A stretch of 64,000 nt of DNA, taken from NCBI RefSeq assembly GCF_004765815.2, contig NZ_ML974129.1:62001-126000 (forward strand), written 5' to 3'. The position numbers and the translations under genes were made by a program. Position 1 is the first letter of the stretch. Each line of letters opens with the position of its first letter. This DNA comes from Halorussus salinus (GTDB taxonomy: Archaea > Halobacteriota > Halobacteria > Halobacteriales > Haladaptataceae). Below are positions 8,419 through 17,853 of the stretch, in pieces. Below the pieces are notes generated by a model that saw only the letters and a program-made list of their open reading frames with translations, had not been told where the DNA came from and ran no database searches.

Positions 8419-9783
8419 TCACCTCGTCACCTCACTGGCCGCGCTCCGTCCGGCCGCGACGCCGGTGGCGAGCGAGACGCCGCTCCCGGACTTCTCCGCG
8501 GCGAAGTCGTAGCCGCCCAGCACCGCCCCGGCGGCCCGCAGGTTCGCGAACTCCTCGTCTCCCTCCCGGTCGAGGGGTCGCAGGTCGTCGTCGGTCGCCA
8601 CGCCGAACTGCGCGAAGGGGTGGTCGCCGAAGGCGTCGTCGGCGAACCAGTCGTAGCGGTCCGCCGAGTGGGCCACGTAGCAGTCGAAGATTGGCTCCTC
8701 GACGCCCTCGCGGTCCGAGTCGATGCCCTTGCCCACCAACCCGCCGGTCGCCAGCACGAACTGGTCGGCGTGGAACGGAATCGTCGCGCCGTTGCGCTCG
8801 ACGCGGACCGCGGCGATTCGGTCGTCGGCCGCGCTCGCCGCCGTCTCGTAGTCCACCACCGGGTTCCCCGTAGTGAAGCGTACGCCCGCCTCCCGGCAGG
8901 CCGACAGGAGCGCGCCTTCGAGGCGCATCCCCGGCAGGCTCGGCGGTCCCATCGGGACCTCGAAGACGGCCGCGCCGAGTTCGGATTCGAGGTCCGCGCG
9001 GACTTCCGCCGGGTCGTGCTGGCCCAAAATCGCGGGGAACCCGACGCGCTCCTCGCCCCGGAGGAGCGGTTTCACGGTCTCCGCGAGCGCCGTGCGAGCG
9101 GGTAGTTCGGTCGTGTAGCCGTCTCCCTCGACCGCGACGCGCTCGTTCGCGTCGAGCGCGTCGGCGAGGCGCGTAATCTTGGCGTCCACCCGGAAGTCGC
9201 CGGGGAACGAAATCGTCGCTCCCCGCGCGGTGAACGGGACGCCGGTCGATTCGAGGTGGTCGGCGGCCAGCGGCGCGTCGAAGTCCGTGACGGTCTCGAA
9301 GCCCACGAGGAGAACACTTCGGTCGTCGCTGGCCAGTCCGGCCGCGGCGGTCGCGGGGTAGCGCGCGGTCGGCTTGACCGACCCGCCGTGGGTCGGGACC
9401 AAGGCGTTGCGGTCGGTGTGGCCGCCCCGATAGCGGTCGCCGACCACCTCGTCGAAGAGCGCGAGCGCGTCGCGGACGCCCTCGACGCCGACGGTGCTGT
9501 AGGGATGGGAGTCGGGCAGGTCGGGAATCGTCTCGAAGGGGTCGGCGACCGGGCCGTCCTTACTCGACGCCGACGCTTCTTCCGACTCCTCGTCGCTGTC
9601 GGCGGCGTCGGCCGCCGACCGGGGCGGGTATCCCAACACGTCCACCAGTCCGCTCGCGCTCCGGAGCGTCGAGTCCTTGTGCGAGAGGAGTCGGACCTCG
9701 GCACCGTCGCGGGCGGCCGCGAGCGCGGCGGTCATGCCCGCGATACCGCCGCCGATGACGGTCACGTCGTCCTCAATCGCCAT
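8419..9783 (-). CDS. glpB: Anaerobic-type glycerol-3-phosphate dehydrogenase subunit B
   Basis: A 454-residue flavoprotein subunit. The N-terminus has the FAD-binding dinucleotide fold [17 protein letters not shown] (residues 9-25). The C-terminus has a typical flavoprotein ending ([19 protein letters not shown]). An acidic Ser/Glu-rich insertion at about residues 58-75 ([15 protein letters not shown]) is a salt-adaptation feature. It works with GlpA and GlpC to oxidise sn-glycerol-3-phosphate to dihydroxyacetone phosphate. Its start overlaps the end of glpA by 11 nt, implying translational coupling. Confidence 0.95.
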   Translation of the reverse strand: MAIEDDVTVIGGGIAGMTAALAAARDGAEVRLLSHKDSTLRSASGLVDVLGYPPRSAADAADSDEESEEASASSKDGPVADPFETIPDLPDSHPYSTVGVEGVRDALALFDEVVGDRYRGGHTDRNALVPTHGGSVKPTARYPATAAAGLASDDRSVLLVGFETVTDFDAPLAADHLESTGVPFTARGATISFPGDFRVDAKITRLADALDANERVAVEGDGYTTELPARTALAETVKPLLRGEERVGFPAILGQHDPAEVRADLESELGAAVFEVPMGPPSLPGMRLEGALLSACREAGVRFTTGNPVVDYETAASAADDRIAAVRVERNGATIPFHADQFVLATGGLVGKGIDSDREGVEEPIFDCYVAHSADRYDWFADDAFGDHPFAQFGVATDDDLRPLDREGDEEFANLRAAGAVLGGYDFAAEKSGSGVSLATGVAAGRSAASEVTR

Positions 9784-11536
9784 GTCGCCCTCCGTCGGTG
9801 ACGCCCGTGGCGTCCGCGGTGTCGGTGTCCGCCCGACTCGATGCGCCCGACTCGCCCGCGTCGAACGCGTCGAAGTCGAACGATTCGGTCTCCTCGTCGC
9901 GCTGGCCGTCGGCCACCGGGTCGCGGTCCCGGTTCATCGTCGTCGCGTGGAGCGCGTAGTTCAGCGCGGCCTGCGAGAGCTGTTCGCCCCAGAGGGCGTG
10001 GCGCTCGCCCTTCCAGCGCTCCTCGAACAGTTCGTCGAGCGCGGCGTAGGCCTTCGGTTCGTCGAACTCGGGGTGGAGTTCGCTGGCCATCCGGTGACAG
10101 CAGAACCCGCCCTGACAGTTGCCCATCGAGGCGCGGGTCCGGATGCGGACCGCGTTGAGGTCGGTGCCCGACTGGTCGATGGCGTCCCGCACTTCCGCGC
10201 GGGTGACGGCCTCGCAGTCACAGACGACCGGGTTCGGGTCTGCCGACGACAGCACGTCGTCGGCCCTCGACCCGAGACGTTGGGCGCTCCGGCGCGCGAC
10301 CGGCGAGCGCAGGCCGAAGCGGTCCATCCCGGCGTCCAAGACCGACTCGTCCTCGCTTCCGGGCAGGGGCACGTCGGCGGTACGACACGCCGCGGAGACG
10401 CCCAACTGCTCGCAGACGTGGTCGCTTATCTCCTCGGCCATCATCCGGTAGGTGGTGAACTTTCCGCCGACGATGGAAGTGAGTCCGCGCAGGTCGTCGC
10501 GGTCCTCGTGGTCCAGCAGGAAGTAATCGCGGGTGATGTCTGTCGGGTCGGCACTGCCGACCTCCGGCGGTTCGTACAGCGGCCGGACGCCCCAGAACGA
10601 CCGGACCGTCCGGGCCTCTTCGAGGATGGGGACCAGTCGCTTCAACTCGTCTATCATCAAGTCCACTTCCCATCGCTCCTCGGGGTAGTCCTCGGGGTCG
10701 GCGACCTCCTCGTCGGTCGTGCCGAGGATGGCCGTCGTCTCGTGGGGCACCACGATGTCGGCGTCGCCCTTCGGCCTGCATCGGTTGATAACGGTGTCCA
10801 CTTGGCGGCAGTTCATCACGACCATTACGCCCTTAGAGGGTCGGACCTCGATGTCCACGCCCGCCATCTCGCCGATCTGCCCGGCCCACGCGCCGGTCGC
10901 GTTGACGACGTAGTCGGCGCGAATCTCTTCGGTCTCCCCCGCCTTCCCGTGGGTGCGCTTGCCGGGACCGCTGTCGTGGCGGACTTTTACGCCGGTCACG
11001 CGGTCCGAATCGCCCAGCAGGTCCACGACCTCGGCGTGGGTCTCGATGCGTCCGCCGTGGTTTTCGGCACTGATGGCGTTGGCCACGCAGAGTCGAAACG
11101 GGTCGATAGCGCCGTCCGGGACCCGAATTGCGCGCTTCACGTCCTTGGTCAGGTAGGGTTCCTCCTCGCGGGCCTCCTCGGCGCTGAGGACTTCCGCGGG
11201 GATGCCACACTCCCGACACCCCTCCAACTTCTCTTCGAAGTACTCGTCGGGGTCGCCCTCCAACTGGACGAACTGGCCGCCGGTCTCCTCGACGCAGTGG
11301 CTCGCGATGTCCCGAAGGACGCGGTTCTCCTCGATGCACTCCTCGGCGCTCGCTCGGTCCGAGACCGCGTAGCGACCGCCGCTGTGGAGGAGTCCGTGCA
11401 TCCGCCCGGTCGTCCCGTGGGTCAAGTTCCCCTTCTCGACGAGCGTCACGTCCACTCCTCGCATCGCCAAGTCCCGTGCGATGCCGGTGCCCGTGGAACC
11501 CCCGCCGACGACGAGAACGTCCGTAGTAGCTGTCAT
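9773..11536 (-). CDS. glpA: Anaerobic-type glycerol-3-phosphate dehydrogenase subunit A (catalytic)
   Basis: A 587-residue FAD enzyme. The FAD motif [19 protein letters not shown] is at about residues 8-26, the DAO-type oxidoreductase domain extends to about residue 400, and a C-terminal bfd-like [2Fe-2S] region follows ([13 protein letters not shown], then [12 protein letters not shown]). I chose ATG 11536 ([13 protein letters not shown]); an in-frame ATG ten codons upstream precedes no conserved residues. It is the first gene of a minus-strand operon with glpB, glpC and the Cdc6-like gene, and is divergent from glpK across a 242-bp control region. The inverted repeat at 11572-11600 sits just upstream of its start. 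Confidence 0.96.
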   Translation of the reverse strand: MTATTDVLVVGGGSTGTGIARDLAMRGVDVTLVEKGNLTHGTTGRMHGLLHSGGRYAVSDRASAEECIEENRVLRDIASHCVEETGGQFVQLEGDPDEYFEEKLEGCRECGIPAEVLSAEEAREEEPYLTKDVKRAIRVPDGAIDPFRLCVANAISAENHGGRIETHAEVVDLLGDSDRVTGVKVRHDSGPGKRTHGKAGETEEIRADYVVNATGAWAGQIGEMAGVDIEVRPSKGVMVVMNCRQVDTVINRCRPKGDADIVVPHETTAILGTTDEEVADPEDYPEERWEVDLMIDELKRLVPILEEARTVRSFWGVRPLYEPPEVGSADPTDITRDYFLLDHEDRDDLRGLTSIVGGKFTTYRMMAEEISDHVCEQLGVSAACRTADVPLPGSEDESVLDAGMDRFGLRSPVARRSAQRLGSRADDVLSSADPNPVVCDCEAVTRAEVRDAIDQSGTDLNAVRIRTRASMGNCQGGFCCHRMASELHPEFDEPKAYAALDELFEERWKGERHALWGEQLSQAALNYALHATTMNRDRDPVADGQRDEETESFDFDAFDAGESGASSRADTDTADATGVTDGGRHGD

Positions 11537-11571
11537 TCCTTTTCTCGAAACTCGCACCCACGACACTTTAC

Positions 11572-11600
11572 TTTACCGCCATTCCATATTTCGCGGTAAA
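11572..11600. promoter_or_regulatory. Inverted repeat TTTACCGC-N13-GCGGTAAA in the glpA/glpK divergent region
   Basis: Two perfect 8-bp arms (11572-11579 and 11593-11600) flank a 13-bp AT-rich spacer that contains a TATA-like ATATTT. The element lies 36-64 bp upstream of the glpA start on the minus strand, where a TATA box would be expected. It is a candidate operator for the glycerol genes; the cognate regulator is unknown. Confidence 0.55.
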
Positions 11601-11664
11601 TGATTTCTCCAACGTCGAATTTGAGCTATTTCTAGACGATGTACTCCGATAGAGAGCGTTTCTG

Positions 11665-11680
11665 CGAAAGTTTTATAATG
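11665..11680 (+). promoter_or_regulatory. Candidate TATA/BRE promoter of glpK
   Basis: The sequence GCGAAAGTTTTATAATG has a purine-rich BRE-like CGAAAG followed by TTTTATAA, one of the best archaeal TATA boxes in the window. Transcription would begin near 11700, giving glpK a leader of about 80 nt, which is long for a haloarchaeal gene. Confidence 0.6.
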
Positions 11681-11778
11681 AAAGTCAATATTGTTTACCA
11701 GTAGAGCGGCACCGTGCGTAAACTACTCACGATGCCGCGAACGCGGTAGTGGTTGACGGTAACTACGGTAACTCATCC

Positions 11779-13323
11779 ATGACTCAGGAAACATACGTCG
11801 GCGCGATAGATCAGGGGACGACCGGTACTCGGTTCATGGTCTTCGACCACGGCGGCCAAGTCGTCGCCAACTCCTACGAGACGCACGAACAGATGTACCC
11901 CGAACCCGGCTGGGTCGAACACGACCCGGTCGAAATCTGGGAGAACACCAAGTCGGTCGTCCGGTCGGCGCTCGAAGACGCCGGACTGACCGCGGACCAA
12001 CTCGCGGCCATCGGCGTGACCAACCAGCGCGAGACGACGCTGCTGTGGGACCGGGACACCGGCAAATCGGTCCACAACGCCATCGTCTGGCAGGACCGAC
12101 GGACGACCGACCGGGTCGAGGAGCTAGAAGAACAAGGAAAGGTAGACGAAATCCGAGCCAAGACCGGTCTCGAAGCCGACGCCTACTTCTCGGCGACCAA
12201 AGCCGAGTGGTTGCTGGACAACGCCGACCCCATCAAGACCCAGCGCGCTCGTCCGGCCGACCTGAAGTCGCGGGCGGCCGAGGGCGAAATCATGTTCGGC
12301 ACCATCGACTCGTGGCTCATCTACAATCTCACCGGGAACCACATCACCGACGTTACCAACGCCTCCCGGACGATGCTGTTCGACATCCACGAGATGGACT
12401 GGGACGACGACCTCCTGCGGGAGTTCGACGTACCCGAGGAGTGCCTGCCGGAGGTCCGGCCCTCCAGCGACGAGGACTACTACGGCACGACCGACCCCGA
12501 CGGGTTCCTCGGCGCGGAGGTTCCGGTCGCGGGCGCGCTCGGCGACCAGCAGGCCGCGCTGTTCGGCCAGACCTGCTTCGACGCGGGCGACGCGAAGAAC
12601 ACCTACGGCACGGGGAGTTTCTTCCTGATGAACACGGGCAACGAGGCGGTGGACAGCGACCACGGCCTGCTCACGACGGTCGGGTTCCAGCGCTCGGGCG
12701 AACCCGTCCAGTACGCCCTCGAAGGAGCCATCTTCGTCACGGGCGCGGCCATCGAGTGGCTCGAAGACATGACGCTCATCGAGGACGCCGCCGAGTCCGA
12801 GACGCTGGCCCGGAGCGTCGATTCGACCGACGGCGTCTACGTCGTCCCGGCGTTCACCGGTCTCGGCGCACCCCACTGGGACCAGCGCGCTCGGGGCACC
12901 ATCGTCGGGATGACCCGCGGGACGCGACGCGAACACGTCGTGCGCGCGACGCTCGAATCCATCGCCTACCAGACCCGCGACGTGGCCGAGGCGATGGTCG
13001 CCGACAGCGACATCGAGATGGAGAGCCTGAAGGTGGACGGCGGTGCCGTCAAGAACAACTTCCTCTGTCAGCTCCAGTCCGACATCATCGGCACCGAAAT
13101 CGCCCGCCCCGAGGTGGACGAGACGACCGCGCTCGGCTCGGCCTACGCGGCGGGACTCGCGGTCGGCTACTGGGACGACCCCGACGAACTCCGCAAGAAC
13201 TGGCGCGTGGACCGCGAGTTCGAACCGGAGATGAACCGCGACGAGGCCGACGAGATGTACGAGCGGTGGGACGACGCCGTCGAGCGCGCGACCGACTGGG
13301 CGCGCGACGGGGGGGAAACGTAA
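11779..13323 (+). CDS. glpK: Glycerol kinase
   Basis: A 514-residue FGGY-family kinase that phosphorylates glycerol with ATP to sn-glycerol-3-phosphate, the substrate of GlpABC encoded divergently. The phosphate-binding loop AIDQGTTGTRF is at about residues 8-18, the TNQRETT and WQDRRT substrate regions follow, and ALGDQQAALFGQ and the C-terminal VDGGAVKNNFLCQLQ segment are typical of GlpK. I chose ATG 11779 (MTQETYVGAIDQG); the upstream in-frame GTG adds ten unconserved residues. The next gene starts 1 nt after the stop, so the two are surely co-transcribed. Confidence 0.97.
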   Translation: MTQETYVGAIDQGTTGTRFMVFDHGGQVVANSYETHEQMYPEPGWVEHDPVEIWENTKSVVRSALEDAGLTADQLAAIGVTNQRETTLLWDRDTGKSVHNAIVWQDRRTTDRVEELEEQGKVDEIRAKTGLEADAYFSATKAEWLLDNADPIKTQRARPADLKSRAAEGEIMFGTIDSWLIYNLTGNHITDVTNASRTMLFDIHEMDWDDDLLREFDVPEECLPEVRPSSDEDYYGTTDPDGFLGAEVPVAGALGDQQAALFGQTCFDAGDAKNTYGTGSFFLMNTGNEAVDSDHGLLTTVGFQRSGEPVQYALEGAIFVTGAAIEWLEDMTLIEDAAESETLARSVDSTDGVYVVPAFTGLGAPHWDQRARGTIVGMTRGTRREHVVRATLESIAYQTRDVAEAMVADSDIEMESLKVDGGAVKNNFLCQLQSDIIGTEIARPEVDETTALGSAYAAGLAVGYWDDPDELRKNWRVDREFEPEMNRDEADEMYERWDDAVERATDWARDGGET

Positions 13324-13324
13324 G

Positions 13325-14482
13325 ATGGCTTGGGCCGACCTGTGGGCGGTCGAGATGCTACTGGCGGCGTTCGCGGGCGGCGCGTTCGGCGCGGCGCTCG
13401 GGGCGCTCCCGGCGTTCATCTTCACCGGTTTCATGGTCATCGCGGGCGAGGCGGCCAACGTCATCGGCAAAACCGTCGCTGGCGCGTCCGACGCGGGCGT
13501 GGCGGGCGAACTCGCGGCGGTCGGTATCACCGGCTCAATCGCGTTCGGACCGGTGTTCTCCCCGGCCATCAGCTTCGCCGGCGGTGCGGCCGCGGCCGCC
13601 TACGCCGCCAAGAAGGGCTACATGGAGTCGGGCTTCGACTACCACAACGCCAAGGACATCGCGTTCGCGCAGGGCACCAAGCCCGACGTGCTGGCGGTCG
13701 GCGGCGCGTTCGGTATCGTCGGCTACTGGCTGACCGTGGCCTCCTCGACGGCCGGAATGCCCTACGACCCAATCGCGATGGGCGTCGTGCTGTCGGCTGT
13801 CATCCACCGCGTCGTCCTCGGCTACGACCTCATCGGCGACACCAGCGGCGGCATCCTCAACATGAAGCCGTTCGAGGACGGCGACCGGCGGGTCATCGGC
13901 GAGGCCGCGACCGGTGACGGCGACGGCGGGCGGGAACCCGTCGCGGACGGCGGCGAGCCTCGGACCGACGGTGGGACCGCGGAAGGCCGGTTCGTCGTCG
14001 AACCGTGGCTTCCCCACCAGTACAAGTGGGCGAACGTGGCGATGATCGGCCTCGTCGTGGGCATCCTCGCGGCGTTCACCGCCTACACTACTGGCAGTCC
14101 GTTCCTCGCGTTCGGCATCAGCGCGGCGAGTCTGGTCTTCCTCAACTGCGGCGTCGAAAAGATTCCCGTGACCCACCACATCAGCCTGCCCGCCAGCACC
14201 GCGGCGCTGGCGCTGGCTCCGGCCGGAATGGCGGTCTCGACGGCCCCGCCCGCGGAGGTCGCGGCCGCGATTCCGCTCTCCTCGGCGCTCGTGGTCGGCG
14301 GGGTCTTCGGCGTCGTCTGCGCGCTCGTCGGCGAACTCGTCCAGCGCATCTTCTACGCACACGCCGACACTCACTTCGACCCGCCTGCCGCGGCCATCGT
14401 GGTCGGCACGTTCCTCATCGCCGTGTTGGCCATCGTCGGCGTCTTCCCCCAGAGCGTCTGGGTGCCGACGCTCGGCCTCTGA
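13325..14482 (+). CDS. Polytopic membrane protein of the glycerol cluster, candidate glycerol uptake protein
   Basis: A 385-residue protein with roughly nine or more hydrophobic segments. They are split by a hydrophilic, Gly/Asp-rich loop at about residues 180-225 (EAATGDGDGGREPVADGGEP). It has no NPA boxes and so is not an MIP/GlpF aquaglyceroporin; no other transporter signature is recognised. It begins 1 nt after glpK. From memory, homologous membrane proteins follow glpK in other haloarchaea, including Haloferax volcanii, and have been suggested to move glycerol. A transport role is inferred from context only. Confidence 0.85.
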   Translation: MAWADLWAVEMLLAAFAGGAFGAALGALPAFIFTGFMVIAGEAANVIGKTVAGASDAGVAGELAAVGITGSIAFGPVFSPAISFAGGAAAAAYAAKKGYMESGFDYHNAKDIAFAQGTKPDVLAVGGAFGIVGYWLTVASSTAGMPYDPIAMGVVLSAVIHRVVLGYDLIGDTSGGILNMKPFEDGDRRVIGEAATGDGDGGREPVADGGEPRTDGGTAEGRFVVEPWLPHQYKWANVAMIGLVVGILAAFTAYTTGSPFLAFGISAASLVFLNCGVEKIPVTHHISLPASTAALALAPAGMAVSTAPPAEVAAAIPLSSALVVGGVFGVVCALVGELVQRIFYAHADTHFDPPAAAIVVGTFLIAVLAIVGVFPQSVWVPTLGL

Positions 14483-14642
14483 GCGGTCGAACCGACCGCT
14501 CCGGCGGACGTTTCGTCTTTCTTCGGACTTCGACCTCGATTCAGCGTAGTGATGACTCCCCGCGCGGCCCGCCGTCACGTCTGCTATCTGAACGCGAGTT
14601 CACACCGCAACGTCTATTTGAATCTCGGCTCAATCTGCCGGT

Positions 14643-15035
14643 ATGACGGACACGACGGACCGACTCCGCCGCCTCCTCGCCGACGACCTCGGCGAGTGTC
14701 GCGACGCGGACGTGGACCGACGGCTCTCGGAACTCGATTCGCTCGCCGACGACGCATTCGCGGACGACCCGGCCCGACCGGTGTTCGCCGTCCTCGGCGA
14801 CGAGACGCGCTACCGACTCGCCCGCGCCCTCGCCACCGCGGACGACGAACTCTGCGTCTGTGAACTCGAACCGCTGGTGGACGTGAGTGAGAGCGCGGTC
14901 AGTCACGCGCTCTCGGACCTCGTGGACGCCGGACTCGCCAGTCGCCGGAAAGACGGTAACTGGCGCTACTACGACGCGACCGACCTCGCCGCGGAACTGC
15001 TGGCGGTCGCCGACGCCGAGGAGGGCGATACATGA
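14643..15035 (+). CDS. arsR: ArsR-family metalloregulator
   Basis: A 130-residue winged-helix repressor. The metal-sensing segment ELCVCELEPLVDVS (about residues 66-79) carries the paired CxC typical of arsenic-responsive ArsR proteins, followed by the recognition helix SESAVSHALSDLVDAGL and a wing (SRRKDGNWRYYDATD). The ~45-residue acidic N-terminal extension is longer than in bacterial ArsR. The stop overlaps the next gene (ACR3) by 4 nt (ATGA), so regulator and arsenite pump form one autoregulated operon. A TATA-like AACGTCTATTTGAAT lies about 30 nt upstream. Confidence 0.94.
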   Translation: MTDTTDRLRRLLADDLGECRDADVDRRLSELDSLADDAFADDPARPVFAVLGDETRYRLARALATADDELCVCELEPLVDVSESAVSHALSDLVDAGLASRRKDGNWRYYDATDLAAELLAVADAEEGDT

Positions 15036-16084
15036 GCGACGACATCGGCCTCCTCGACCGGTATCTCACGGTCTGGATTGGACTGGCGATGCTGGCGGGC
15101 GTCGGCCTCGGCTACGCGGTGCCGGGCGTCGCGGACCTCCTGAACGCGGTGACGTTCAACGGGACGAGTCTCCCCATCGCCGTCGGCCTCTTCGTGATGA
15201 TCTACCCCATCATGGCCGAAATCGACTACGGGCGCATCCCGAAGGTGACCCGAACCGCCCGGAAGGAGATCGGACTGACGCTCGCGTTCAACTGGCTCGT
15301 CGCGCCGTTCGTGATGTACGGCCTCGCGGTCTTCTTTCTCGGTGGCCACCCCGAGTTCGTCACCGGTCTCATCATCGTCGGCATCGCGCCGTGTATCGCC
15401 ATGGTGTTGGTCTGGAACGAACTCGCGGCCGGGAACCAAGAGATGTGTGCGGTCTGCGTCGGGGTCAACAGCCTCCTGCAAATCGTGCTGTTCGTCCCCT
15501 ACGCCTTCGTGTTCCTGACCGTCTTCCGCGGGACCGGAGTGGACGTTTCCGTCTCGCTCATCGCCCAGACCGTGCTGGTCTTCCTCGGCCTGCCGCTCCT
15601 GCTGGGCTATCTCACCCAGCAGGTCGCGTTCCGAACCGTGGGCGAAGCGGCCTACTACGAGCGTATCGTCCCGCGCATCAGTCCGCTCGGACTGCTCGGC
15701 CTGCTGTTCACCGTCGTTGTGATGTTCGCGCTCAAAGGCGAGTACATCGTGAACAACCCCGAACAGATCGGTCTCATCGCGGTGCCGCTGTTCGTCTTCT
15801 TCGCCGGGATGTGGGCGCTCGCGTACGGCGCGTCCGCCGCGCTCGGGTTCAGCTACGCCGAGGGAATCAGTGTCGCGTTCACGGCCTCCTCGAACAACTT
15901 CGAGTTGGCTATCGCGGTCGCCGTCGCGGTGTTCGGCATCACGAGCAACGTCGCGCTCGCCACGGTCGTCGGGCCGCTCATCGAGGTCCCGGTGATGCTC
16001 GCGCTCGTCCGCGTCGCGCTGGCGACGCGGGACCGACTCTTCCCTGAAGCACAGGGACTAGGCGACGTGGCCTACTCGGACTGA
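15032..16084 (+). CDS. acr3: Arsenite efflux pump, ACR3 family
   Basis: A 350-residue, ten-helix membrane carrier that exports As(III) by proton exchange. Family landmarks are FVMIYPIMAEIDYGRI near residue 52-67, the conserved Cys in GIAPCIAMVLVWNELAAG (the ACR3 thiolate segment) and the VAFTASSNNFELAIAVA motif near the C-terminus. Length is normal. It is translationally coupled to arsR by an ATGA overlap. No arsenate reductase or ArsA lies next to it. Confidence 0.96.
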   Translation: MSDDIGLLDRYLTVWIGLAMLAGVGLGYAVPGVADLLNAVTFNGTSLPIAVGLFVMIYPIMAEIDYGRIPKVTRTARKEIGLTLAFNWLVAPFVMYGLAVFFLGGHPEFVTGLIIVGIAPCIAMVLVWNELAAGNQEMCAVCVGVNSLLQIVLFVPYAFVFLTVFRGTGVDVSVSLIAQTVLVFLGLPLLLGYLTQQVAFRTVGEAAYYERIVPRISPLGLLGLLFTVVVMFALKGEYIVNNPEQIGLIAVPLFVFFAGMWALAYGASAALGFSYAEGISVAFTASSNNFELAIAVAVAVFGITSNVALATVVGPLIEVPVMLALVRVALATRDRLFPEAQGLGDVAYSD

Positions 16085-16158
16085 GAGCGCGTCGCGGCCG
16101 AGTCGCTGTCGAACGTCCGAACGACCGCTTTTTGTGGGCCGCGCCCCGACGCTACGGC

Positions 16159-16833
16159 ATGGTTCCGCCGCTCGTCCTCGACATCGACGGCACGATGACC
16201 CGGCCCGACGACTCCGTAGACCCGCGATTCTTCGACGTGCTTCCCGAGTGGGACGCGCCGGTCGTCCTCGCCACCGGGAAGGCGTTTCCCTACCCTGTGG
16301 CGCTCTGTCACTTCATGTACGTCGAGCAGAACGTCATCGCCGAGAACGGCGGCGTCGTCCTCTCGGGCGAGGAGCTAACGACGAACGGCGACGGCGAGGC
16401 CGCGCGCCGGGTCGCCGAGGAGTACGTCGCAGCGGGCCACGACCTCGGGTGGGGTTCGGCCGACCTCACGAACCGGTGGCGAGAGACCGAAATTGCGGTC
16501 GCCCGCGACCAACCGCTCGGGCCGCTCGAAGAACTCGCGGCCGAACACGGGCTGGAGGTCGTGGACACGGGCTTCGCGTACCACGTCAAGTCGCCCAGCA
16601 TCGAGAAGGGCATCGGCCTGAAGTCGGTCGCGAGGCTCCTCGACCGCGACCCCGACGAGTTCGTAGCCATCGGCGATTCGGAGAACGACGTGTCCACCTT
16701 CGGCGTCGCTGGCGAGTCCTACGCGGTCGCCAACGCCGACGCCAAGGCCCAACGCGCCGCGGACGTGGTACTGGACGAGTCGTACTCCGAGGGCACGCTC
16801 CGCGTGCTGGACGACCTTCGAGAGCGCGCCTGA
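16159..16833 (+). CDS. Phosphoglycolate phosphatase, archaeal type (HAD superfamily)
   Basis: A 224-residue HAD hydrolase that dephosphorylates 2-phosphoglycolate. Motif I is LDIDGTMT (residues 7-14; Asp8 nucleophile and Asp10), motif III is the KSVARL region and motif IV is GDSENDVSTF (about 175-184). The insert between them is a type-C2 cap, as in Thermoplasma/haloarchaeal phosphoglycolate and sucrose-phosphate-type phosphatases. I chose ATG 16159 because MVPPLVLDIDGT is the conserved beginning. It stands alone, downstream of the arsenic operon on the same strand. Confidence 0.9.
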   Translation: MVPPLVLDIDGTMTRPDDSVDPRFFDVLPEWDAPVVLATGKAFPYPVALCHFMYVEQNVIAENGGVVLSGEELTTNGDGEAARRVAEEYVAAGHDLGWGSADLTNRWRETEIAVARDQPLGPLEELAAEHGLEVVDTGFAYHVKSPSIEKGIGLKSVARLLDRDPDEFVAIGDSENDVSTFGVAGESYAVANADAKAQRAADVVLDESYSEGTLRVLDDLRERA

Positions 16834-16881
16834 ACGGCGTCGGACTCAGCGAGGCGGCTCGTCTTTTGACTCGGCGCGTGC

Positions 16882-16990
16882 GGCGCGGGCCTCGTGCCCG
16901 CGCCCACCGCGCGAGGGAGCGGCCGCGGATGCGGCCGCGAGGCTGGGGAGGCGTGAGGCGCGCGGCCGCTGTCGCGGTGCGGTGGCGGTC
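16882..16990. repeat. GC-rich intergenic repeat-like block with a 9-bp hairpin and three GCGGCCGC octamers
   Basis: The intergenic stretch 16834-17107 has no convincing gene. It contains a perfect stem GGCGCGGGC (16882-16890) / GCCCGCGCC (16896-16904) with a 5-nt loop. GCGGCCGC occurs at 16919, 16931 and 16962, with a purine-rich GAGGCTGGGGAGGCGTGAGG between the last two. Then come repeated GCGGT/CGCGGT units up to about 17030. From memory, the GAGGCTGGGGAGGCGTGAGG string recurs between genes in many haloarchaea, but I could not check this. Confidence 0.5.
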
Positions 16991-17107
16991 GCGGTGACTC
17001 CCGTTTGTTGGCGACAGTTCGCCGTGCGGTCGCGATGCGGTCGGCGTCTGCTGTGCGGTCTCGTCGGGGTCGCCAGTAGCTACCGCTCCGCGACGCTCCG
17101 TCGCGTC

Positions 17108-17437
17108 TTACTCACCGTCCGAATACGGTCCCGCGGAAGCGACCTCCTCGTCGCGCCACGCCGCGAACGAGTCCAGCACGTCGCCCTCCTCGAACCGCTC
17201 GATGCAGGGCACGTCGTAGGGGTGTAGCTCCTTGACCCGCGCTTCGAGTCGGTCGTAGCCCGCGTCGGTGGTCTTGGCCAACAGGAGTACCTCGTCGTCC
17301 CGGTGGACCTCGCCTTCCCACCGGTAGACCGACGAGCAGGAGACGCTGTTGACGCAGGCCGCGAGGCGCTCCTCGACGAGCGTTTCGGCGATTTGCGATT
17401 CCGCTTCGGGTGGTGCCGTGATGTAGACGGTCGGCAT
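17108..17437 (-). CDS. cutA: Divalent-cation tolerance protein CutA
   Basis: A 109-residue trimeric ferredoxin-like protein. MPTVYITAPPEAESQIAETL is the CutA start, followed by the ERLAACVNSV and YRWEGEVHRDDEVLLLAKT signatures and the C-terminal HPYDVPCIERF segment. The family is linked to copper and metal tolerance, but its biochemical role is unsettled. ATG 17437 was chosen over an in-frame start 64 codons upstream because only the shorter product is family-like. It is divergent from pyrBI. Confidence 0.94.
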   Translation of the reverse strand: MPTVYITAPPEAESQIAETLVEERLAACVNSVSCSSVYRWEGEVHRDDEVLLLAKTTDAGYDRLEARVKELHPYDVPCIERFEEGDVLDSFAAWRDEEVASAGPYSDGE

Positions 17438-17853
17438 GCCTGTCGTTCCGTCGCCGAGACCGTTAAGATTCGGCCATTGGCTCCGTCCTCTCGGATTAGT
17501 CGGACTAGTAGTCACGGGGTGGGGCGGCGTACGTGGGTCCGCCGCCGAGCGACACTGCTGACCGACTCGCCAGCTATCTGCCCGCGACCGCTCGCTCGGG
17601 TCGCGCAACTTCCGCGACCAGAGCGACACGTCCGGCCGAGGTTCGTCGCGGCTTCGGACTTAAGCCCTCGGGGCGGACTCCTCGGTCGTCGTGCTGGCCG
17701 GTCGGGTGTCAGTCCTTCGACGAGGTACGCCTCTGCACTCTATGGAAATATTTCCGTTTTAATGCATAGCTACGGATGTTCGAGTGACCACTCACTCGGC
17801 CTTCGAATCTCACTCCGAGAGATTCAAGACGCGTCCGCTATCCTACTCTACCA
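17438..17853. promoter_or_regulatory. cutA/pyrB divergent region with perfect palindrome GGAAATATTTCC
   Basis: No gene is convincing in these 416 bp. The main features are a perfect 12-bp palindrome GGAAATATTTCC at 17744-17755, directly followed by a TATA-like GTTTTAATGCAT (17756-17767) about 90 nt before pyrB, and a second TATA-like ACTTAAG near 17659-17665. The palindrome's position suggests an operator for the pyrimidine genes. A short GGTTCG at about 17640 looks like a tRNA T-arm, but no cloverleaf forms around it. Confidence 0.5.

Noticed and set aside
12124-13569. 481-codon frame antisense to glpK and the membrane protein
   Set aside because: Both plus-strand genes are clear; the antisense frame is a GC-bias artefact.
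17600-17690. tRNA-like GGTTCG sequence
   Set aside because: No cloverleaf or matching acceptor stem could be drawn around it.
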